A stretch of DNA of 64,000 nt, from positions 1,240,001 to 1,304,000 of the forward strand of contig NZ_LR134327.1 of assembly GCF_900636915.1 (NCBI RefSeq). Reading direction: 5' to 3'. Below, piece after piece: positions 35,229-45,873 of the stretch. The stretch comes from Aggregatibacter aphrophilus ATCC 33389 (lineage in GTDB: Bacteria; Pseudomonadota; Gammaproteobacteria; Enterobacterales; Pasteurellaceae). Each line of letters opens with the position of its first letter. The first letter of the stretch is position 1. The position numbers and the translations under genes were made by a program. The notes beneath the pieces are model-generated. The model worked only from the letters and a program-made list of their open reading frames with translations. It did not search any database and had not been told where the DNA came from.

Positions 35229-35855
35229 ATGAACGCATTCATTGAATTACTTGCTAAAATTGTTGCACCGATGCAACGCCAATTTATTAATTTTGTACGC
35301 ATTGCCATTTGTATCGTAATGGTCTGGATTGGGGGCTTAAAAGTCTGTCAATATGAAGCTGACGGCATTGCGCATTTTGTATCTAATAGTCCGTTTTTAA
35401 GTTTCTTGTACAAAAACGGATCGAATTTAGTACAAAATGACAAAGGCGAGCTGGTGAAAGAATATACCCTTTATAAAAATCCGGAGGGTAAAATGGTGGC
35501 GAAAAATATTGAATGGCATAAAGCGAACGGCACTTACACAGCCTCTTATATTATCGGTGCAATGATTGTAACCATCGGCTTATTAACCTTAGCCGGCATC
35601 TGGTCACCTACATTGGGGCTGTTTGGCGGTTTGCTCACGTTCGGTATGTCCATCGTCACCTTGTCGTTCCTGATTTTCACACCGGAAACCTGGGTGCCTA
35701 ATTTGGGCGGTGATTTACCAACGCCGAATTATGGTTTCCCTTATTTATCTGCGGCAGGGCGGCTGGTTATTAAAGATATCATCATGATGGCAGGAGGATT
35801 GGTTGCTGCGGCTGAATGTGCTAATCGATGGTTAAAGGAGAAAAAATCCGTCTAA
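35229..35855 (+). CDS. DUF417 (YkgB-like) membrane protein
   Basis: 208 residues from the ATG at 35229; a GTG at 35217 would add four residues. Four TM segments (about 16-35, 105-125, 130-152, 180-198). The first is followed by GLKVCQYEADGIAHFVSNSPFLSFLY, which is characteristic of YkgB/RclC proteins, where E. coli RclC belongs to the reactive-chlorine response with the AraC regulator RclR. Here too an AraC-type gene follows directly (70 bp), so the pair may form a similar stress module (inference). A rclA-like flavoprotein is not adjacent. Confidence 0.8.
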   Translation: MNAFIELLAKIVAPMQRQFINFVRIAICIVMVWIGGLKVCQYEADGIAHFVSNSPFLSFLYKNGSNLVQNDKGELVKEYTLYKNPEGKMVAKNIEWHKANGTYTASYIIGAMIVTIGLLTLAGIWSPTLGLFGGLLTFGMSIVTLSFLIFTPETWVPNLGGDLPTPNYGFPYLSAAGRLVIKDIIMMAGGLVAAAECANRWLKEKKSV

Positions 35856-35925
35856 TTAAAAAACCGATATGAAGCTTACCACGCTGTGATAGGCTTCTTC
35901 GTTTAATCAGGGCAAACATTGAAAT

Positions 35926-36807
35926 ATGGACTATTTAGATCAGCTAATTCGATTATCGGGAATTGAAGGAGAAATCAATATCCTCTGCCGTTTCTGGGGA
36001 GACTGGCTGGTTCATCACAAGCAGGAACCCAATTTAATCGGTAAATTTCACATTGTGTCACGTGGTGAATGTCAAATTCGGCTGAAAAATCAAACCTGCC
36101 ACCTCAAACCAGGCGATGTGATCTTCCTGCCTTATGGTGAGGAACATAGCCTTCATCACGGCGAGGAAACAGAAAGCCTGATTACCGAAACCACACAGGG
36201 CGCATTCACATTGCATCGTAACAGCACAAGCGAATCCGATGATTTTGAAATGTTCTGCGGTTATTTCCGTTATCTCAATCTTGCCCAAAACCTGCTTTTT
36301 AACTTGCCCCATTGGTATCTTTCCAGTAATAACGCCGCCATCATGGCACTACTGGAATTACTGCGTAAAGAAACCGAAGAAAATTTGGGCAACAAAGTGG
36401 TTGTTAATGCGCTATGCAATATTCTCTTTACTTACTTGATCAGAGATTATCTGCAACATCATCAAGTCAATAAAGGCATTCTTGGCGCCTTACAGGATAA
36501 ACGCTTAAAAAATGCAGTAAATGCCATTGTGGAAGCACCTAAAAAAAGCTGGAGCATGGAAGCTTTAGCGGAAAGTTGTGCTATGTCGCGCGCCAACTTC
36601 ATCCGCGCATTCAAACAAAAAACCGGGATTCCACCCGGTAAATTTATGAGTATTATAAGAATGAACATTGCCGGCGTATTACTGAAAAACACCCAAAACC
36701 CCATTTCCGTCATTGCATCGGAAGTAGGCTACCAATCAGACACCCACTTTACCAAAGTCTTCAAATCGTATTACGGCATTTCCCCGGGGAAATACCGATT
36801 AATATAA
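35926..36807 (+). CDS. AraC-family regulator with N-terminal cupin (RclR-like layout)
   Basis: 293 residues. N-terminal cupin (about 20-165) with HIVSRGECQIRLKNQTCHLKPGDVIFLPYGEEHSLHHG, a His-rich ligand pocket. Then a linker and a C-terminal AraC HTH domain (about 190-292) with WSMEALAESCAMSRANFIRAFKQKTG as the first helix-turn-helix and ISVIASEVGYQSDTHFTKVFKSYYGISPGKYR as the second. It lies downstream of the DUF417 gene in the same direction and is the probable regulator of it. E. coli RclR senses HOCl through Cys residues; Cys occurs here in the cupin (for example CQIR, QTCHL), but equivalence is not proven. Confidence 0.85.
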   Translation: MDYLDQLIRLSGIEGEINILCRFWGDWLVHHKQEPNLIGKFHIVSRGECQIRLKNQTCHLKPGDVIFLPYGEEHSLHHGEETESLITETTQGAFTLHRNSTSESDDFEMFCGYFRYLNLAQNLLFNLPHWYLSSNNAAIMALLELLRKETEENLGNKVVVNALCNILFTYLIRDYLQHHQVNKGILGALQDKRLKNAVNAIVEAPKKSWSMEALAESCAMSRANFIRAFKQKTGIPPGKFMSIIRMNIAGVLLKNTQNPISVIASEVGYQSDTHFTKVFKSYYGISPGKYRLI

Positions 36808-36827
36808 CCGCCGATTTATTTGTTAAC

Positions 36828-37379
36828 TCACGCTTTTCGTTGCAAATAATCTCTGAGGCAATAAAGTGCGGTCAGATTTCTCGCTTCATTAAACGTAGAG
36901 TCGGCAAGTAATTCGTCTATTTTCGCTACAGGGAAACGCACTAATTGCAAGGGTTCAGGCTCATCACCCTCCAATTTGCTCAGATAAAAATCCGTGGCAA
37001 GTAAAATGTGCATCGGGTTATTCATAAAACTGACAGACGTATTAATAGTACGTAAATGCACCCATTTCCTTGCGCCCAACCCAATTTCTTCCTGCAATTC
37101 CCGATTGGCGCTTTGCTCCGGCGTTTCGCCCGCATCCATTCGTCCTTTCACAAAACCCAGTTCATAATTTTCCGTCCCTACGGCATATTCACGTACCAGC
37201 AATAAATCGTCACCATCAATGGCAACAACCATCACCGCCGCGTACTTACCGGGACGAAATCGTTCATAAGTACGACACTCACCATTGGCGAATTTCAAAT
37301 CCACCGATTGAATCTCAAAAATAGTTGATTTTGCTATGGTTTTTATATTTAAAAGCTGCGGTTTTATTAAGTCGCTCAT
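36828..37379 (-). CDS. nudE: ADP compounds hydrolase NudE
   Basis: 183 residues, NudE length. Hydrolyses ADP-ribose, NADH and diadenosine polyphosphates. The Nudix box is complete: GRMDAGETPEQSANRELQEEIG (about 96-117; Gly, Glu, RELxEE). N-terminal PQLLNIKTIAKSTIFEIQ is typical. It is divergent from yrfG, as in E. coli, where nudE neighbours yrfG-hslR-hslO. It may contribute to clearing ADP-ribose released by the macrodomain enzyme encoded near 54 kb (speculative). Confidence 0.93.
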   Translation of the reverse strand: MSDLIKPQLLNIKTIAKSTIFEIQSVDLKFANGECRTYERFRPGKYAAVMVVAIDGDDLLLVREYAVGTENYELGFVKGRMDAGETPEQSANRELQEEIGLGARKWVHLRTINTSVSFMNNPMHILLATDFYLSKLEGDEPEPLQLVRFPVAKIDELLADSTFNEARNLTALYCLRDYLQRKA

Positions 37380-37458
37380 ACTACATTCCTGATTTTACAA
37401 ACATCTAAAATGGCGATACCATACCCCACTATTTGCACAAAGAAAAGGAACGGCACGA

Positions 37459-38118
37459 ATGAATCGAAAAAAATTAAATTGGCAGGCAATTGATACCGTA
37501 ATTTTGGACTTAGACGGTACGCTAATTGATCTTTATTTCGACCATCGTTTTTGGAAAAACGTGGTGCCACAGGCCTATGCACAAAAATTTAATCTCTCGG
37601 TAGAGCAAAGTCGCGAATTGATTCACCATCGTTATCAACAAGTGGAATTCAGTATGCAATGGTATTGCATTGATTTTTGGGAAGAAAGCCTGAATTTACC
37701 CTTGCGGGAATTGATGCAACAACAGCGTGAATACATCAAAGTGCGGTCGGATGTTTATCCGTTTTTACAAGCCGCCCGCGAGCGCCGCAAAAAATTGATT
37801 CTGCTGACCGACAGTCACCCATTCAGTTTAGAAGAAAAATTAAAACACTGCGATTTAGCACCGCACTTTGACTTGTTGCTTTCCAGCCATCAGTTTAACG
37901 CACCGAAAGTGGAGCAATCCCTGTGGCACAGCTTGCAACAATTCTCGCCGTTTGATCCGCAACGCACCTTATTTATTGACGATACGGAACCCGTGTTGGA
38001 TAGCGCTAAACAATTCGGCATCGCTTATACCATCGGCGTGGAAAACCCCGACAGCACGTTATCAGATAAAACCTTCGCCCGTCATTGCTCGGTAAAAAAC
38101 TACCGCACTTTGATTTAA
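37459..38118 (+). CDS. yrfG: GMP/IMP 5'-nucleotidase YrfG (HAD family)
   Basis: 219 residues. HAD motif I DLDGTLIDLYFDHRFW (about 16-31) contains the nucleophile Asp; motif II LLTDSHPFS, motif III Lys in EEKLKHC, and motif IV FIDDTEPVLDSA. In E. coli YrfG dephosphorylates GMP and IMP. It is the first gene of yrfG-hslR-hslO: 13 bp to hslR. Confidence 0.93.
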   Translation: MNRKKLNWQAIDTVILDLDGTLIDLYFDHRFWKNVVPQAYAQKFNLSVEQSRELIHHRYQQVEFSMQWYCIDFWEESLNLPLRELMQQQREYIKVRSDVYPFLQAARERRKKLILLTDSHPFSLEEKLKHCDLAPHFDLLLSSHQFNAPKVEQSLWHSLQQFSPFDPQRTLFIDDTEPVLDSAKQFGIAYTIGVENPDSTLSDKTFARHCSVKNYRTLI

Positions 38119-38131
38119 CGGAACGGCACAC

Positions 38132-38545
38132 ATGGCAAAACATCAACCCACTGAAGAAAAAGACCCGGTTCGTCTGGACAAATGGCTTTGGGCGGCGCGT
38201 TTTTACAAAACCCGTACGCTCGCTAAAGAGATGATTGACGGCGGTAAAGTGCATTACAACGGGCAACGTACCAAACTGAACAAAATAGTGGAAGTAGGTG
38301 CCACCCTCAAATTACGTCAAGGCAACGAAGAAAAAGAAGTGGTGATTTTAGCCTTATCCGCCCAACGTCGTAGTGCACCGGAAGCCCAGTTGCTTTATCG
38401 CGAAACGGAACAAAGCCTTACCAATCGTGAAAAACTTGCAATGGCACGTAAAATGAACGCCCTTTCGATGCCACATCCCGATCGTCGCCCCGATAAAAAA
38501 GAACGTCGCGATTTACTCAAATTTAAACATCAACAGCAAGATTAA
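38132..38545 (+). CDS. hslR: Heat shock protein 15, S4-domain ribosome rescue factor
   Basis: 137 residues. N-terminal S4 RNA-binding domain (VRLDKWLWAARFYKTRTLAKEMIDGGKVHYNGQRTKLNKIVEVG, about 11-55). A basic C-terminal helix follows (MARKMNAL, DRRPDKKERRDLLKFK). It binds free 50S subunits carrying nascent chains after abortive translation. In the usual operon position after yrfG and before hslO. Confidence 0.96.
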   Translation: MAKHQPTEEKDPVRLDKWLWAARFYKTRTLAKEMIDGGKVHYNGQRTKLNKIVEVGATLKLRQGNEEKEVVILALSAQRRSAPEAQLLYRETEQSLTNREKLAMARKMNALSMPHPDRRPDKKERRDLLKFKHQQQD

Positions 38546-38613
38546 CCGCACGCCTTGTAATGGCCGCAAACGCCCTTATATTTGAGCGAACAGTATTTAT
38601 TAGGAACAACACA

Positions 38614-39486
38614 ATGACAAATTACACACAAGACAATGACCAACTTTATCGTTATCTCTTTAAAGATCGCGCCGTGCGCGGTGAATGGGTTCGCCTAAAT
38701 CAAACCTTCAACGACACGTTAAACACCCATCATTATCCACAAGCCGTACGCAATTTATTGGGCGAAATGATGGTCGCCACCAGCCTACTCACTGCCACCT
38801 TAAAATTTAACGGCAACATTACCGTGCAAATTCAAGGCGATGGCCCGTTAAAACTGGCTCTCGTTAACGGCGACGACCAACAACGCCTACGCGCCCTTGC
38901 CCGCCTGCAAGGTGATATCCAAGACGGCATGAGCCTACATGAAATGATCGGCAAAGGTGTTTTAGTCATAACCATCGCCCCGCAAGAAGGCGAGCGTTAT
39001 CAAGGGGTTGTGCCTTTAGATAAACCGACCATTACCGAATGTTTGGAAGACTATTTCATTCGCTCCGAACAACTACAAACCCAGCTCATCATTCGCACCG
39101 GCGAATACCAAGGCCAACCGGTAGCGGCAGGCATGCTATTACAAATTGTACCGGATGGTTCCGGCTCACCGGAAGATTTTGAGCATTTGGCAACTTTAAC
39201 CGCCACGATCAAAGACGAAGAAATTTTTGGCTTAACCGCCGAAGAACTGCTTTATCGCTTATACCACGAAGAAATCGTCGAACTCTTCCCGGCGCAGGCA
39301 GTCCATTTCTATTGCGGTTGCTCCCAAGACCGTTCCGGCGCAGCGTTATTGCTCATTTCCGATGAAGAAATCGAGCAAATCCTCGCCGAACACAATGGCA
39401 GCATCGATATGCAATGCGAACGCTGCGGCACTCATTATTTCTTCAATAAAGAAGCGATTGAGAAGTTGAAGCAGTCAAAGGAATAA
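38614..39486 (+). CDS. hslO: Redox-regulated chaperone Hsp33
   Basis: 290 residues from the ATG at 38614 with AGGAAC upstream; a frame from 38560 adds 18 residues unlike the family and overlapping nothing useful. Holdase activated by oxidation and unfolding. N-terminal TNYTQDNDQLYRYLFKDRAVRGEWV; C-terminal zinc centre with CGC (YCGCSQDRS) and CERCG (about 260-264), the four redox Cys. Last gene of yrfG-hslR-hslO. Confidence 0.97.
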   Translation: MTNYTQDNDQLYRYLFKDRAVRGEWVRLNQTFNDTLNTHHYPQAVRNLLGEMMVATSLLTATLKFNGNITVQIQGDGPLKLALVNGDDQQRLRALARLQGDIQDGMSLHEMIGKGVLVITIAPQEGERYQGVVPLDKPTITECLEDYFIRSEQLQTQLIIRTGEYQGQPVAAGMLLQIVPDGSGSPEDFEHLATLTATIKDEEIFGLTAEELLYRLYHEEIVELFPAQAVHFYCGCSQDRSGAALLLISDEEIEQILAEHNGSIDMQCERCGTHYFFNKEAIEKLKQSKE

Positions 39487-39790
39487 TCCAAAAATACCAT
39501 AGGGACAGGCTTTATACCTGTCCTATTCATATCCCCGGATTCTCGGACAGACATAACGTCAGTCTCTACAACGAAATTCCCCACTCTCGCAAACATCATG
39601 AGCGCAACGCTAAACAAAAAGTGCGGTCACAAAATCTGAAGAATTTTGAAAGTCGGCTTTGCCAACAGCACTAAAGACGCCAATAAATCCAATGAATTTT
39701 TAACATTCCCATTATTTGCCCAAATTCCCCAAGAAAGCTTGCGCTTTTTTTGCTATGCTAGAGCTTATTTTTAACTTGCCCGAGCCGACC
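39487..39790. other. Intergenic region with family B repeats
   Basis: About 300 bp without a gene. It holds two short dyads of family B (39501-39523 and 39545-39568), one uptake signal near 39619, and a possible ubiE promoter region with TGCTATGCT near 39750. Confidence 0.55.
39501..39568. repeat. Interspersed short dyads, family B (GGACAG type)
   Basis: GGACAGG CTTTATA CCTGTCC (39503-39523) is a perfect small hairpin, and GGACAGACATAACGTCAGTC (39545 on) is a variant. The latter shares GGACAGACATAA with the dyad at 53806-53826. Confidence 0.6.
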
Positions 39791-40609
39791 ATGACCGAAC
39801 ACATCTCCGATTCACAACCTTCAGAAAAACACGCTGAAAATCAACCGCACTTTAACCCAGCCGATCAGCAGGAAACGACCCACTTCGGGTTCAAAACCGT
39901 GGCGAAAGAAGAAAAGCAAAAACTGGTGGCGAATGTGTTTCATTCGGTGGCCGACAAATACGATTTAATGAATGACTTGCTTTCTTTCGGCATTCATCGC
40001 CTGTGGAAACGCTTTACGATTGATTGCAGCGGTGTGCGCAAAGGACAAAAAGTATTGGATTTGGCAGGTGGCACAGGGGATTTTACAGCGAAATTTTCCC
40101 GTTTAGTGGGCCAAAGCGGTGAAGTGGTGTTGGCAGACATTAACGACTCCATGTTGCAGGTAGAGCGCGAGAAATTGCGCAATCTCGGTGTGGTAGATAA
40201 TGTGAATTATGTGCAAGCCAATGCGGAAGCTCTGCCGTTTCCCGACAATACTTTCGATTGTGTCATTATCAGCTTTGGCTTACGCAATGTGACGGATAAA
40301 GACAAAGCCCTGCGCTCCATGTATCGCGTATTAAAACCGGGCGGTCGCTTGTTAGTTTTGGAATTTTCCAAGCCGATTTTAGACCCGCTCAGCAAAGCCT
40401 ACAATTTTTACTCTTTCAATATTCTGCCGAAAATCGGTGAAATGGTAGTGAATGACGGCGAAAGTTATCGCTATTTAGCAGAATCTATTCGTATGCATCC
40501 CGCACAAGAACCGCTAAAAGAGATGATGCTTCAAGCAGGCTTTGAGGAAGTCAGTTATTACAACCTCACCGCCGGCATTGTGGCGTTACATCGCGGTTAT
40601 AAATTCTAA
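39791..40609 (+). CDS. ubiE: Ubiquinone/menaquinone methyltransferase UbiE
   Basis: 272 residues from ATG 39791 ([12 protein letters not shown]); an upstream ATG at 39716 gives an unlikely hydrophobic leader. C-methylates demethylmenaquinone and the ubiquinone precursor with SAM. Conserved: [43 protein letters not shown], motif [53 protein letters not shown]. First gene of ubiE-ubiJ-ubiB. The N-terminal extension before GFKTV is a little longer than in E. coli. Confidence 0.97.
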   Translation: MTEHISDSQPSEKHAENQPHFNPADQQETTHFGFKTVAKEEKQKLVANVFHSVADKYDLMNDLLSFGIHRLWKRFTIDCSGVRKGQKVLDLAGGTGDFTAKFSRLVGQSGEVVLADINDSMLQVEREKLRNLGVVDNVNYVQANAEALPFPDNTFDCVIISFGLRNVTDKDKALRSMYRVLKPGGRLLVLEFSKPILDPLSKAYNFYSFNILPKIGEMVVNDGESYRYLAESIRMHPAQEPLKEMMLQAGFEEVSYYNLTAGIVALHRGYKF

Positions 40610-40618
40610 GGAAAAGCT

Positions 40619-41260
40619 ATGAATTTAGACATTGCGACACTAAAACAACAATTGATGTTGCCCCAATTACTCAATAGCGGTTTAGAGTCGGTGCTAAATT
40701 ATCTCATCGGTCGAACCGCCTATTGCGCACCATATTTACGCAAACTGGCAGGCAAAAGTTTACAAGTTAACGTAAAAAACATGGATATTACGCTGTTCTT
40801 TCTATTTTCGGAAAGCCGTGTCGATATATTACAGCAATACGAAACTACGCCCGATTGCGCCGTTACCGTCAGTTTGAAGTTGTTATTTACGCCATTAAAA
40901 AAATCGCAAATCAGCCAATGGATTAATGATAAATCTATCGTCTTGGAAGGCGATTTGCAGGTGTTGCAGGATTTTGCCACGTTGGTGGAGTTTTTGGAAA
41001 AAGATCCTGCCGAACTGTTATCTCCTTATGTGGGCGACATTGCGGCGCAAAGTGCGGTCAATTTTTTACGCAAAATTACCGCTATCGGTCGGCAGAAATT
41101 GAGCCAAAGCCAACGTTATTGGGGCGAACGCCTAACAGAAGAATGGCAACTGATTTCTCCCGCCTTAGCCCTTGCGGACTTTGCCGATGAAGTAAAAATG
41201 TTGGAAAAACAGACCGCACTTTTAGAACAAAAAATAAATCAATTAACGGAATCCAAATGA
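40619..41260 (+). CDS. ubiJ: Ubiquinone biosynthesis accessory factor UbiJ
   Basis: 213 residues. SCP2-type lipid-binding domain in the first 120 residues ([64 protein letters not shown]) followed by a helical, coiled-coil C-terminus ([18 protein letters not shown]). It forms the scaffold of the soluble Ubi complex with UbiK and binds quinone intermediates. The stop overlaps the ubiB start (ATGA). Confidence 0.94.
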   Translation: MNLDIATLKQQLMLPQLLNSGLESVLNYLIGRTAYCAPYLRKLAGKSLQVNVKNMDITLFFLFSESRVDILQQYETTPDCAVTVSLKLLFTPLKKSQISQWINDKSIVLEGDLQVLQDFATLVEFLEKDPAELLSPYVGDIAAQSAVNFLRKITAIGRQKLSQSQRYWGERLTEEWQLISPALALADFADEVKMLEKQTALLEQKINQLTESK

Positions 41261-42894
41261 ATTTGGCAAATCTGAAACGGCTGTACAAAATTATTCATAC
41301 CTTTCTCGTCTATGGTCTTGACGAGGTGTTGCCACATAATGGTTACATCCGCCCGTTGCGCTGTTGGCGTAAAACGCTATTTTGGCTACGCAATAAACAC
41401 AAGGGGCTTGCCTTTGGTGTACGTTTGCGTTTGGCTCTGCAGGAACTTGGGCCGGTGTGGATTAAGCTGGGGCAGATGCTCTCCACCCGACGGGATTTGT
41501 TCCCGCCGGAAATCGCAGATGAACTGGCACTATTGCAAGATCAGGTAGATCCCTTTGACGGCAAACTGGCACGCGCCGAAATTGAACGGGCATTAGGCGG
41601 TCAATTAGAAACTTGGTTTGATGACTTTGACGAGAACGCCCTGGCATCCGCCTCTATTGCCCAAGTACACACGGCAAAATTCAATGCTTCACAGCCGTTA
41701 GCGGGGCAAGAAGTGGTGTTGAAGGTTATTCGTCCGAATATTCAACAGGTGATTGATGCGGATTTGGCGCTGATGTATCGCCTTGCCGGTTGGATTCCCC
41801 GTTTATCGGCGGAAGGTCACCGCCTGCGCCCGGTAGAAGTGGTACGTGAATACGAAAAAACCTTACGGGACGAATTGGATTTGCGCCGTGAAATGGCTAA
41901 CGCTATACAGTTACGCGCCAATTTTGAAAACAGCCCGATGTTATACGTTCCGCAAATGTATTCGGATTTTTGCCATAAAAATGTCATTGTTATGGAACGC
42001 ATTTACGGCATTCCGGTGTCTGATGTTGCCACCTTGGAACAAAACGGCACGAATATGAAATTGTTGGCGGAGCGTGGCGTGCAGGTGTTTTTCACACAGG
42101 TGTTTCGTGACAGTTTTTTCCATGCCGACATGCATCCCGGCAATATTTTTGTCAATCCGCAACACCCTGAAGATCCGCAATACATCGGCATCGACTGCGG
42201 CATTGTGGGACGCATGAACGATCACGATAAACGCTATTTGGCGGAAAGTTTCGTGGCGTTTTTTAACCGCGATTATCGCCGCGTGGCGCAAATGCACGTG
42301 GAATCCGGTTGGACGCCCGCCGACACTAATATTGACGAATTTGAACAGGCATTCCGCGAAGTATGCGAACCGATTTTCGCCAAACCCCTGTCGGAAATTT
42401 CTTTCGGTCATGTGCTGTTAAATCTCTTTAACGTGGCACGCGAATTTAATATGCAGGTGCAACCTCAATTAGTGTTGTTGCAAAAAACGCTGCTCTATAT
42501 TGAAGGGTTAGGGCGTCAACTTTATCCGCAGCTGGATTTATGGGACACCGCGAAGCCATTCTTACAAAATTGGTTGGATGAACAAATGGGTGTGAAAGCC
42601 GTATTGAAAACCGTCAAACAAAAACTGCCTTACTGGCGTGAGCATTTTGCCGAATTACCGGAAAATGTTATGGATGCGTTGCAACAACAACGGGTTATTG
42701 CACATCAGCTGATTGAATTAAATCGTAAAATACAGAAAAAACAGCATACCGTAAGCAAATACTACGCTCTGTTGATTGGCGCATTGGTTTTCATTTCCAC
42801 CCTGTTGCAATTTCAGCAATTGCCGGGGTGGTTAAGTGCGGTGTTTTTTACGCTCAGTTTTATCATTTGGTTGTTGGGTCTATTGGTGCGTTAA
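41257..42894 (+). CDS. ubiB: Ubiquinone biosynthesis atypical kinase UbiB
   Basis: 545 residues, full length. ABC1/ADCK/UbiB family ATPase that supports ubiquinone synthesis at the membrane. Signatures: [20 protein letters not shown] (KxGQ motif, about 66-85), ASIAQVHTA with the Ala-rich loop, [19 protein letters not shown] (about 287-297) and IDCGIVG. Two TM helices close the C-terminus (about 503-540). Translationally coupled to ubiJ by a four-base overlap. Confidence 0.97.
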   Translation: MNLANLKRLYKIIHTFLVYGLDEVLPHNGYIRPLRCWRKTLFWLRNKHKGLAFGVRLRLALQELGPVWIKLGQMLSTRRDLFPPEIADELALLQDQVDPFDGKLARAEIERALGGQLETWFDDFDENALASASIAQVHTAKFNASQPLAGQEVVLKVIRPNIQQVIDADLALMYRLAGWIPRLSAEGHRLRPVEVVREYEKTLRDELDLRREMANAIQLRANFENSPMLYVPQMYSDFCHKNVIVMERIYGIPVSDVATLEQNGTNMKLLAERGVQVFFTQVFRDSFFHADMHPGNIFVNPQHPEDPQYIGIDCGIVGRMNDHDKRYLAESFVAFFNRDYRRVAQMHVESGWTPADTNIDEFEQAFREVCEPIFAKPLSEISFGHVLLNLFNVAREFNMQVQPQLVLLQKTLLYIEGLGRQLYPQLDLWDTAKPFLQNWLDEQMGVKAVLKTVKQKLPYWREHFAELPENVMDALQQQRVIAHQLIELNRKIQKKQHTVSKYYALLIGALVFISTLLQFQQLPGWLSAVFFTLSFIIWLLGLLVR

Positions 42895-43039
42895 CGCGTG
42901 TCGCCACAGGCTTCGACACAATACGAACTAAATCAATAAATCCAAAAATAATCAGGCTTAGCTATTGTTCAACGAGGGCAAAACGGGTATAGTCAGACAC
43001 GTTTTTAACTTACAAATTTCATCTATTAACGAGGTTTTT

Positions 43040-43270
43040 ATGGGCGGTATTAGCATTTGGCAATTAGCGATTTTAGTCTTAATCATTGTATTGCTATTCG
43101 GTACGAAAAAATTACGTACTTTAGGCACAGATTTAGGCGAATCGGTAAAAGGCTTCAAAAAAGCAATGAACGAAGAAAATAAAGCGGAAGATGCGGGTTT
43201 TAATCAAGTAGAACAAAAACAAAACGCGCAGCCGGAACAACAAAAAAACAAAGACAAAGAACAGGCTTAA
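43040..43270 (+). CDS. tatA: Sec-independent translocase subunit TatA
   Basis: 76 residues from ATG 43040 (GAGG upstream); a longer frame from 42965 is rejected because the TM helix must be N-terminal. One TM helix ([16 protein letters not shown]), hinge, amphipathic helix ([21 protein letters not shown]), then a charged Gln-rich tail. Forms the variable pore for folded Tat substrates. First gene of tatABC, three bases before the tatB start. Confidence 0.97.
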   Translation: MGGISIWQLAILVLIIVLLFGTKKLRTLGTDLGESVKGFKKAMNEENKAEDAGFNQVEQKQNAQPEQQKNKDKEQA

Positions 43271-43273
43271 TTC

Positions 43274-43927
43274 GTGTTTGATATTGGTTTTTCCGAAATT
43301 CTATTAGTTTGCATTGTGGGCTTAGTGGTACTAGGCCCACAACGTTTACCGGTGGCAATTCGCACTGTAATGTCTTGGGTGCGCACCATTCGTGGTTTGG
43401 CTGCGAATGTACAAAACGAGTTGAAACAAGAATTAAAATTGCAGGAATTACAAGAAAGCATTAAAAAAGCGGAAACTTTAAATCTCAAAGCCCTGTCGCC
43501 GGAATTAGGCAAAACGGTTGAAGAGTTGAAAGCCTCCGCCGATAAATTACGTGCTGATCTAGAACAAAAGGCGAGCGACAGCAACACCACCTTGCAAGAT
43601 CAAATCAAGCAAATGAAAAGTGCGGTGGAAAATCCTGATGAAAACAACGACATCCATCCCGGCTCAAATGACCACAACCCGATGGCCAACTACGACATTC
43701 TCGATGTCGAAGATTTTTCCGAGCAAAACACGGAAGCTTTGGCTGTCGCAGAAATGTCGCGTAATTCGACCGCACTTTCCCCGGCAGAACAAGCGGAGCA
43801 AGAAGAAATCGAGCTGGATGAAAAACTGGCTTATTACATCAATCAATACGATCCGGATAATCCTTTGCCGGCCAATTCAGAAGATGCCCATTCGGAGAAA
43901 ACCGAACAATCCTCAAATAAAAGCTAG
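43274..43927 (+). CDS. tatB: Sec-independent translocase subunit TatB
   Basis: 217 residues from a GTG at 43274. N-terminal [31 protein letters not shown] is the TatB TM helix with the conserved Glu8 and GP hinge, then a long amphipathic helix ([20 protein letters not shown]) and an acidic, low-complexity tail. Binds the twin-arginine signal with TatC. Confidence 0.96.
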   Translation: MFDIGFSEILLVCIVGLVVLGPQRLPVAIRTVMSWVRTIRGLAANVQNELKQELKLQELQESIKKAETLNLKALSPELGKTVEELKASADKLRADLEQKASDSNTTLQDQIKQMKSAVENPDENNDIHPGSNDHNPMANYDILDVEDFSEQNTEALAVAEMSRNSTALSPAEQAEQEEIELDEKLAYYINQYDPDNPLPANSEDAHSEKTEQSSNKS

Positions 43928-43953
43928 GGCGCAACCCTCAATTAGGACAATTT

Positions 43954-44721
43954 ATGACCAGCGTTGACGACACTCAACCCCTCATCACTCATCTGGTAGA
44001 ACTGCGCAACCGTTTATTACGCAGCATTATTTTCGTTGCCGTGATATTTGTGGCGCTCGTTTACTTTTCTAATGAAATTTATAACTTTGTGGCAGCCCCT
44101 TTAACGGCTAACCTACCGAACGGTTCCAGCATGATTGCCACCAACATCGCCACGCCGTTTTTCACCCCAATCAAACTGACCGGCGTTGTCGCGATTTTTA
44201 TTTCCGTACCTTATTTGCTCTACCAAATCTGGGCGTTTGTAGCACCGGCGTTATATCAACATGAAAAACGCCTGATTTATCCGCTGTTATTTTCCAGCAC
44301 ACTGTTGTTTTATTTAGGCGTGGCCTTTGCTTACTATGTGGTATTCCCACTAGTGTTTGGCTTTTTAACCAAAACTGCACCGGAAGGCGTGGCTATCGCC
44401 ACCGACATCAGTAGCTACTTAGATTTTGTTCTCACCCTTTTCTTGGCTTTTGGTATCTGCTTTGAAGTGCCTGTCGCCATCATTCTGCTGTGCTGGACAG
44501 GTGTCACTACGCCGGAAGATTTAAAAGCCAAACGCCCTTATATTATTGTGGGTGCATTCTTTATCGGCATGCTTTTAACCCCGCCGGATGTGTTCTCACA
44601 AACCCTGCTTGCCATTCCAATGTGTTTGTTATTTGAAGTAGGTGTCTTCTGCGCACGTTTTTACCGTCCGCGTGAAGAAAATGAAACCGCTCAAAAAGAA
44701 AACAACACATCTAATCACTAA
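43954..44721 (+). CDS. tatC: Sec-independent translocase subunit TatC
   Basis: 255 residues, six TM segments. [20 protein letters not shown] opening with the signal-peptide-binding HLxELRx[15 protein letters not shown] with a conserved Glu, and [24 protein letters not shown]. Main receptor for twin-arginine precursors. 18 bp upstream of hemB, which is probably cotranscribed. Confidence 0.97.
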   Translation: MTSVDDTQPLITHLVELRNRLLRSIIFVAVIFVALVYFSNEIYNFVAAPLTANLPNGSSMIATNIATPFFTPIKLTGVVAIFISVPYLLYQIWAFVAPALYQHEKRLIYPLLFSSTLLFYLGVAFAYYVVFPLVFGFLTKTAPEGVAIATDISSYLDFVLTLFLAFGICFEVPVAIILLCWTGVTTPEDLKAKRPYIIVGAFFIGMLLTPPDVFSQTLLAIPMCLLFEVGVFCARFYRPREENETAQKENNTSNH

Positions 44722-45762
<1,041 letters not shown>

Positions 45763-45787
45763 ATAATTTCCAGATAGAAGATCTAAA

Positions 45788-45820
45788 GAAAAAGCCGAAT
45801 AATCCTATTCGGCTTTTTTT
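45788..45820 (+). terminator. Rho-independent terminator of hemB
   Basis: AAAGCCGAATA and TATTCGGCTTTTTTT form a perfect hairpin with a short loop and a T run. Confidence 0.9.
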
Positions 45821-45827
45821 ATACGGA

Positions 45828-45869
45828 AAGTGCGGTGGAAAAACACATGATTTTGTGACCGCACTTTTA
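45828..45869 (-). terminator. Uptake-sequence dyad, terminator of glyS
   Basis: AAAGTGCGGT and ACCGCACTTTT inverted pair with CACATGATTTTGTG nested between them, just after the glyS stop. Confidence 0.7.
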
Positions 45870-45873
45870 TCTT

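Noticed and set aside
41941..42411. Long minus-strand frame inside ubiB
   Set aside because: Antisense shadow of a fully conserved ubiB region.
42893..42925. Another family A palindromic repeat after ubiB
   Set aside because: Only TTAACGCGTG matches; arms and spacing differ, so it is not counted as a copy.
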